64,000 nt of DNA, from contig JACTAT010000059.1 in NCBI GenBank assembly GCA_014526335.1, positions 483,196 through 547,195 on the forward strand. Reading direction: 5' to 3'. Under the pieces are notes generated by a model. That model was not told the DNA's origin. It saw nothing but the letters and a program-made list of their open reading frames with translations, and searched no databases. The translations under genes were made by a program, and so were the position numbers. Below, one piece after another: positions 45,301 through 64,000 of this stretch (positions are counted from its first letter, which is position 1; each line of letters begins with the position of its first letter). This DNA comes from Chrysaora quinquecirrha. Its lineage: Eukaryota > Cnidaria > Scyphozoa > Semaeostomeae > Pelagiidae.

Positions 45301-48082
45301 GTTGGTCAGAATCTCGCCAGATATCATTACTACTGTTTTTAACAAGTTTTGTTGGAAAAAAGCTTGCTTTCATTTGATATGTACTGTTATCTGCAGCAAT
45401 GCGACAAAAGCAAAGAACATTGTTAAAGCAAGGAACATTTTCTGTTAGTATAAGATTTTAAATTAAAACAGGGATTCAGTACCAAGAAAATAGACAATTT
45501 AAATGAGATTTTCGGATGCATGACAAGTATAAACAAATATAAATGGTGCTGAAGAAGGCTCAACATAGTCGAAACTCAAAAAGTCAAAAGGAGGGAGCCT
45601 TCGGCTGCATGACTTTGAGAGTTTCTTGACGATTTCAATGAGCTTTGTAACTCAGTGGAAACGTCGTTGGCTGTCTGATCACACAGACAAGGTTGCAATA
45701 CTCAACTATTGTGGTATGCCACTTGTGAAAAAGTCAATTCCAAATGATTTATTGAATCATGGTTTCTTTATTGATTTTCAGCAAACTGTAGAAGACGGCA
45801 TATCCAAAGAAGGCTCCAATTTAAGTGGAGTCAGTGCAAAATGCTGGTGGACAGGCTGCAGCCCAGAAACTATTTTCAAAGCTGGTCACAGAATGGAGAA
45901 CGGCCATTTCGTTGAGCCAGAGTCAAGACCAACCAGCTCAACTAGGACAACAAGACTAACAGAGCCATCTTTTGTGTATGTTGATGTTGATTTTGATAGT
46001 TAAACTCGTGTAATGAATCTAAATGTCTTACTATATGTGTTGATCCGTCAGAGTTGCACCGATCTTACATTATATTGTTGCTTCTGTAGAAGAGAGGACT
46101 CTGAGCTTGGAGATGGACCTGACAGTAGGCTTTCCAATTATAGCACTGTTAGTGAACTTGTTAGAGCAAAATCTCTGGATGCAGTTCAACTTAGATTCAA
46201 CTTAGAAGCTGCAACATTATTACCACTAGTTTTAAGGTAAGAGTTTGTTGTTGTTGAAATGAAGTGAAATACTTTATTGAAAGAAGTAGCCACACCAAAA
46301 CAAAGCTCTGAAAACTGCAGATTCAACAGTGTCAATGTTTGCGGTTTTATATAGGAAACCTGATGTTTAACCCATTCTTAAAAGATCTTTCAGGGCTACC
46401 TGGCTCCACAGAGCAACACATGGGATTAGTACACAAAGCCTGCAACTTTCTCTACCTTTGCATAAGCGTAGCTACACAGTTTTTTTAAGAACCAATAAAT
46501 TTTGGCTAATGCTGGATGCTCCTATTCGCAAACCTGACCCTAAGCCTGCTACTCTTAATTTCTGTTATGAATTCAATGTCTTTTTGTAGAGGACGTTTGG
46601 CACATGGCAGGCATTTCACTTTCAAGAGCATCATTACTGATTCTGCTATAACATTGGTGTCCAGTGACGTAACAGGCACAAGTGTTGATGAAAATTGCCC
46701 TTATGCTGCATGTGGAAGTTGGCTTCAGGTATAAACAAACTCCAGTAGTCTTTAAGTTTTTTTAAGTAAAAACCCACATATAAGCACCTTCCTTTTTAAA
46801 ACAAAGATGTTTTGGTTCTTACATGAAGAATAATTAGAAATAAGATGACCATGAAGAGCTCGTTAAATACTTTTTATCTTCTTCTTTTTTTTAAGATCAA
46901 GCTTTGCAATAATTTTTATTGTGATTGAATATTATTTTGTTTTTAATCTATTTTGTGCATAATAGTTATAATGTAGTCAATAAGGATGTTAAAGTTTTCG
47001 ATGTAGGTCCCTTAGAATAGCTTGTTGCTGAAGGGTATCTCCTTAAAAAAATTGGAAATGAGAAAGAAAATGAAATGAAATAAAATGACGAAATAATTTT
47101 CTTCACAAAATTGTCCTTTTTTATTCTTATATTAAAATTACTGCTTATATGGATTTATTTTTCAAAATCAAATAAGATCCTTTATCAAAACGAGGATGAG
47201 AATGTTCTCACATAAAGAAATAAGTGTTAAAGATATCAAACGGTTGGTGTAGGTTCTTATTCGAGAAAGGTTCTTGTATGTAGCTCTTTACTGTATTTCA
47301 CTTCAATGACTCTCTATGCTCGTCGCTGTTTAACGAAGATTACCGTTATCCCTGACTATATATTTGATGTTTCTTTATAGATTCTGATTCCTGATGATTT
47401 CATGGATCTGCTGATAAGAGATCTTGATGACCTAACGCGTCCTGATGAAGTAAGCACTTTTGATAGCGATTTGAATTGTTCCAATTATGCTTATAAAAGC
47501 TCCAATTATGCAATAAAACAACAGTACCCATCTATTCAGAGACGGTTATGGAAGTTTCAAAAGACAAAAGTTTAAACTTGCAATTTTTGGCAGTTTTGTA
47601 CCTAAAAGTGTTAACTTTTGGTTTGAGTTTTGACCATTTCGTTCAAGGAGGCTATCTGAAATCCCTTCCGCTGTTTTAAATCTATCTATGACGTGTTGCT
47701 AAGTGAAAGATATGTTCCTAAGACGCAGACTTTGCCGTTTTAGGTCTTAGTATTAGACAATTCCATTCAACGAGGTTATTTAGAAGTTTCCGTTGTTTTA
47801 TATCTATACTGCTTTTGTCATGCGAAGGGCACATGCGTTAGACTGAGGCTTAAGTTACCATTATACCCTGAGTGTAAGGCCATTCCGTTCAACGAGGCTA
47901 TGTAAAAACCGCTGTTTTAAATCTATCCTGCTTTTTGCCGAACACAAGACACGGACATTAGAGTGAGACCTAATAGCATTTCACTGAAGAATGGTAATTT
48001 CTCTTTGCAGATACGATTGCCAAAGCAGTACGTTTGGCCTGGTAGGAATATAATGATCACTGTTGTTGAAGATGCTGAATGA
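39393..48082 (+). CDS. SUFU: Suppressor of fused (SUFU), with exons 3-4 duplicated
   Basis: Exons: 39393-39532, 40132-40266, exon 3 (40965-41101 or 43350-43486), exon 4 (41464-41606 or 43849-43991), 44596-44681, 45228-45300, 45782-45975, 46090-46236, 46590-46728, 47381-47449, 48011-48082. Using one exon 3-4 pair gives 444 residues. Blocks that identify SUFU include GLQAIYSILRRIYPDQPNP, LDYVTMFANPGSP, HWHYVSCGLSDLHGDGRVH, GPSGFGFEITFRLKRE, PPTWPAELMQSLARYVF, CSGDHVSWHSALD, TPFGYVNFVQIVGVC and, at the C-terminus, LPKQYVWPGRNI. SUFU binds and restrains Gli/Ci transcription factors in the cytoplasm and nucleus as the main negative regulator of Hedgehog signalling. The N-terminus is shorter than in human SUFU (484 residues). 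The start at 39393 is the first ATG and opens with MNDHPPGLRPGTGSP. A possible AATAAA lies near 48408. Confidence 0.95.
39926..40060 (+). mobile_element. hAT-like terminal fragment in SUFU intron 1
   Basis: It begins CAGTGGCGTATCAAGG, matching the inverted end at 27039, and continues with GCCCCCCATGAG-type sequence. Only one end is seen, just upstream of the exon 2 acceptor at 40131. Confidence 0.4.
40294..41614 (+). repeat. SUFU intragenic tandem duplication, copy 1
   Basis: The unit is about 1.32 kb. It runs from TAGTGACACACAG in intron 2, through a SINE, exon 3 and exon 4, to the first bases of the next intron (GTAAGCTT). It is repeated directly downstream at 41619-43999. By eye the introns differ at roughly 4-5% of positions and the exons at 7 of 280. 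Confidence 0.92.
40560..40760 (-). mobile_element. tRNA-derived SINE, family 2, in duplication copy 1
   Basis: On the minus strand this reads GGGCTTTATAGCTCAGTGG, containing a perfect A-box (TAGCTCAGTGG), then a B-box GGTTCAAATCC, then CCATATCTACTGTGGTAT. A GGAGAGCCTTCGGCTGTATG head precedes the A-box. The same head and boxes occur at 45585-45745 on the plus strand. It is a SINE, not a functional tRNA, because the acceptor and anticodon arms do not pair. Confidence 0.65.
41845..42904. mobile_element. Tc1/mariner-like non-autonomous element with GAATTC arrays
   Basis: The insertion is dated by comparison with duplication copy 1, where the target reads GCATATGC. Here TA is duplicated on either side (41843-41844, 42905-42906). 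Terminal inverted repeats of about 26 bp begin CA(A/G)TACAGGCC and continue with AAATAACTTAACCT. Both subterminal regions (41880-41990 and 42765-42880) are arrays of the palindromic core GAATTCG with CGCAC spacers, about five copies on the left and six on the right. No transposase is encoded. TA duplication suggests Tc1/mariner-type mobilisation. Confidence 0.8.
42965..43145 (-). mobile_element. tRNA-derived SINE, family 2, in duplication copy 2
   Basis: This is the counterpart of 40560-40760 within the second duplication copy, with the same A-box and B-box. It was duplicated together with SUFU exons 3-4 and is not an independent insertion. Confidence 0.65.
45585..45745 (+). mobile_element. 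tRNA-derived SINE, family 2, plus-strand copy
   Basis: Head GGAGCCTTCGGCTGCATGAC, A-box-like TAACTCAGTGG, and tail CTATTGTGGTATGCCACTTG match the inverse of 40560-40760. The B-box has decayed. It lies in SUFU intron 6, ending about 35 bp before the exon 7 acceptor. Confidence 0.6.
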
Positions 48083-48728
48083 TGGTAATAAGGACGAATT
48101 ATATTAAACTGTAAGTACGTATTAGACATATCTATATATCTAGTCGTGATAGACTACCTGCATCATATAACTTTGGCAAAATATATGCAAGTAGGCATTG
48201 GTCTACTTTTGACGGACCATGATGTATCTTCAGGCATATAAAGATTTCATTAAGTAAGTCCCATTCTCCACGAAGACGATACACACAAGGCAGTTTTTTG
48301 GGATATATTTCTAGTGGTATCGGGTACACCATTGTATAACCTTGGTCAACGAGGCCTTTTTTTATAGTAGTCATACCTTGTTCACATTGCAAGTAAAACC
48401 AGTTTCAAATAAACCTGTTTGGCAAATTTTGTATTCTGATTGGTCAATCAAACCAATCGAATCGACTTAGTTAAGCTGGTTTAATCATTTCACTGTGAAA
48501 GCATTATCATTCAATTTAGGTGTTTCAGCTCGTCAAGGACCTTTGGGGAATTCAAACGTTACAATAGGCCTTTAGGGCGGACCTCCGATTTTGTTACCCT
48601 TTTCTTTTTTTTATTGTTTTTAAACTGATGGATGTTTCGATTTGGGGGATGGGGGGTCAATGTGAGCAAGTAAGGTTATGACCTTCAAATCTGCAGTATC
48701 GTCGCCAAAACCCTAACGACTCATTTTT
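48083..48728. other. SUFU 3' flank
   Basis: Expected SUFU 3' UTR and intergenic sequence. A dispersed repeat around 48430-48510 (CTGATTGGTCAATCAAACC, AATCGAATCGAC, AAGCTGGTTTA) matches 2215-2330. No other feature is supported. Confidence 0.4.
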
Positions 48729-49004
48729 TCATAACTGGTCTGCAGGGTCGACGTTATATTTACAACCATACAAACGAATCGGTCGTTGACTTAAGTCGGT
48801 GTAGCGTGCTGATTTATATGCGGCTTTTTCATGTGCAAACCACTGAGATTCGGGGGTGTCTTCAGTCGTCAACCGGTCATCATACCTCGCTAAATCGCCG
48901 ACGCGTTTTGGTTCGTGAGGCAAAAGCGGGGTAGAAGCATTCCGACGACCGCGTTTTGGAGTCGTTTGTTCAACTGAAGGAAAGTTGTGGCATGTAATTA
49001 TTTT
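48729..49004 (-). CDS. Unidentified coding-like exon, C-terminal
   Basis: A minus-strand open frame follows a good acceptor (CTTTCCTTCAG, exon start about 48982) and ends at a stop next to 48729. It is less AT-rich than its surroundings and reads like real protein: RGRRNASTPLLPHEPKRVGD, RYDDRLTTEDTPESQWFAHE, SARYTDLSQRPIRLYGCKYN, VDPADQL. There is no in-frame ATG, so upstream exons on the minus strand (above 49005) would be needed; I could not place any. Short axonemal microtubule-inner-protein-like genes have a similar look, but that is only an impression. It may instead be a relic. Confidence 0.4.
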   Translation of the reverse strand, partial: KIITCHNFPSVEQTTPKRGRRNASTPLLPHEPKRVGDLARYDDRLTTEDTPESQWFAHEKAAYKSARYTDLSQRPIRLYGCKYNVDPADQL

Positions 49005-49433
49005 CCGGGGGGCTGCGCTCAAAAATACCCTATTGCTGTAGTCTCTAATTTTCCTAGATATGCTTTGTCAAGTGACCTTTTAAGAACCAGGTTTTATTCT
49101 ACAGTCGTCAAGAAAATGTCCCAAGCGTCGCAAAAAAATGTCCCAAGCATCAGAGAAACATTCACACCAAAACCATTCGTAGTGTTATAAGATATTGTAT
49201 ATAGAAAAAATATCATAGTCAAAAATTATGTCTTTATGCTTTTTATTTTTTAATTGCAAATCAAATTTTTAGTCACAATTATGATTTGAATGTATATTTT
49301 TTGTATTTTTAATGAATCAATATCAAATTATAATTTTCAGAAATTTAAGTCGTTTTATTGTTAGAAGACATTATTTTAATTGTTATTAAGATACCAAGAT
49401 TGTATGTATGTTATGTATGCTGCATGCCCTGTA

Positions 49434-49832
49434 CACGCTTTTTTTTTATAAGGAACCTACTTCAAGGCCTAGTTCTTAAAGTTCCTTATTTTTGGGCCTC
49501 TTTTGAGGCAATTGTAGTTCCAAAAGTTCCTTAATAGTTCCTTAATTTTAACTGCAGTGGTCTTAACAATAAAAGAGAGACATTTGCATTTGAGCAAAGC
49601 TCGAGACTACTCAAAGAAACATTGGATACATGCTTAACGTACAATTTATGTGATTTTCGACTGCAAATGAATGGAACCGGCTTTCTAGTTCTTGATTATT
49701 TGCAGTGATAAAAGCATTCAACATTCAAAAGTTCCTTAATGATTTTCTCTTTAGTAGTATAAGTTCTTTAAATTTTCGGGCTTTCTACATGTAGGTTCCT
49801 TATAAAGTGGTTCCTTATAAAAAAAAAGCGTG
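49434..49832. mobile_element. TA-flanked MITE, TTCCTT subfamily (copy B2)
   Basis: CACGCTTTTTTTTTATAAGG and inverted CCTTATAAAAAAAAAGCGTG lie between TA dinucleotides (49432-49433, 49833-49834). GTTCCTTA-type words occur six times plus an inverted AAGGAACC. The sequence is closely similar to 1143-1607 in the opposite orientation but with single ends. Non-coding. Confidence 0.82.
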
Positions 49833-50201
49833 TATCGTAGCATTTTTGTAGTTTATTGTAGAAATGTTCGTTTTGTTTCTTGGAGAGTATTCTGATACGA
49901 TGTGCAGGAAAGAGTTTTTTTGCGCTGTCCCTGACCTAGCCCTACCAGTACGACAGTCCTTAGAATTCCACGAATCGCCACTGGCGTCCTATGCGCAGAT
50001 ACTGTTTCATGAGGATCAAGTTTCAAATGGGCTGCTGTGCCAAATGATAAACATTGAATGATTTTTTCAGCCACTTTGTACTGTATTGGTGTACAGTCTC
50101 CAGCAGTTCCAGTCGAATCGAAACACAAATACACGGCACAACTAATGCGGAAGTTAAATTCCACTCCCGATCTGAATGTCAAGGCGTCATCATAAATAAA
50201 G

Positions 50202-63567
<13,366 letters not shown>

Positions 63568-63892
63568 GTGACTTAAAAACAACACAGTTATTTATCTTTT
63601 GAGAGCTGTTAACCATTATTGCTGCAACTTCTTAGCAGCATAAGCATAAGCATAAGCACAAAATAGATCATCATTACGTATGCTTACGTTGGTTGGGAAC
63701 ATTTTGAAATGGAATCAACGAGAGTCTTCTAAGAAATTATTAATAAATTTTAAACTGTTATTTGTTTCGCTTGTTTTAATCCGTCAAGGCTCGATTAGCA
63801 TTAGCTTTTCTTTGGCTGCGTTAAAACTCCTTGTATATAGCTGGAATTGTTAGGAAAAAGATTTGACAAAACTTTTATTTTACTGACTTTAC
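63568..63892. other. GH31 intron 21 (partial)
   Basis: Follows the donor at 63568. No further exon is visible before the window ends, although the protein family continues for roughly another hundred residues. Confidence 0.6.
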
Positions 63893-64000
63893 CTTACTTG
63901 ACTTGACTGGACTTGATTTTACTCGACTTGACTCAACTTGAGTTGACTTGACTCAACTCGACTTGACTTGACTTGACTTGACTTGGCTTGACTTGACTTG
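63893..64000. repeat. (ACTTG)n imperfect pentanucleotide array, cut by window edge
   Basis: ACTTG/ACTCG/ACTCA variants repeat to the last base, most regular after 63960. The full length is unknown. Confidence 0.9.

Noticed and set aside
46470..46500. Possible sixth MITE end (TACACAGTTTTTTTAAGAACC) in SUFU intron 8
   Set aside because: No matching inverted end was found before exon 9, so it cannot be called an element.

Overview
This window is metazoan nuclear DNA: AT-rich, with short exons, GT-AG introns and many small transposable elements. The gene set (NDRG, PRDM14, BOD1L1/Shg1, SUFU, GH31 maltase-type glucosidase), the intron density and the multicopy HEEADTR-type ORF fit an anthozoan cnidarian, most likely a stony coral or sea anemone. 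The lineage is an inference from gene content, not a database match.

Layout. 1-3303: gene-free flank with two TA-flanked miniature transposons and a 5'-truncated LINE. 3304-20127 (+): a 13-exon NDRG-like gene whose introns hold a 2.4 kb palindromic element nested inside a MITE (7201-9974), two MITEs near 11.6-12.4 kb and a decayed Ty3/Gypsy fragment bracketed by two near-identical 182 bp SINE copies. 20128-30145: repeat-rich DNA without a convincing gene. 30146-33751 (+): PRDM14 in four exons. 36134-39038 (-): BOD1L1-like gene, divergent from SUFU (39393-48082, +) across a 354 bp shared promoter region. 48729-49004 (-): an unidentified coding-like exon. 50202-63567 (+): a GH31 alpha-glucosidase with signal peptide and trefoil domain, running off the right edge.

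How the genes relate. PRDM14 (transcription factor) and SUFU (Hedgehog pathway inhibitor) are developmental regulators, BOD1L1 acts in chromosome and replication-fork biology, NDRG is a non-catalytic alpha/beta-hydrolase-fold protein, and the GH31 enzyme digests alpha-glucans. Nothing in the sequence suggests they work as a cluster. Only BOD1L1 and SUFU share regulatory space.

Most notable points: (1) SUFU exons 3 and 4 are tandemly duplicated. Both pairs encode identical residues, and using both would create an immediate in-frame stop, so only one pair can be used per transcript. (2) A family of TA-flanked MITEs in which each subfamily has replaced an internal repeated word (TTGCTT, TTCCTT, GTTCTT, TTTCTT) coordinately at homologous sites. 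(3) Three conserved genes (PRDM14, BOD1L1, GH31) each carry one single-base shift in a homopolymer run, which looks like assembly error but needs reads to settle.
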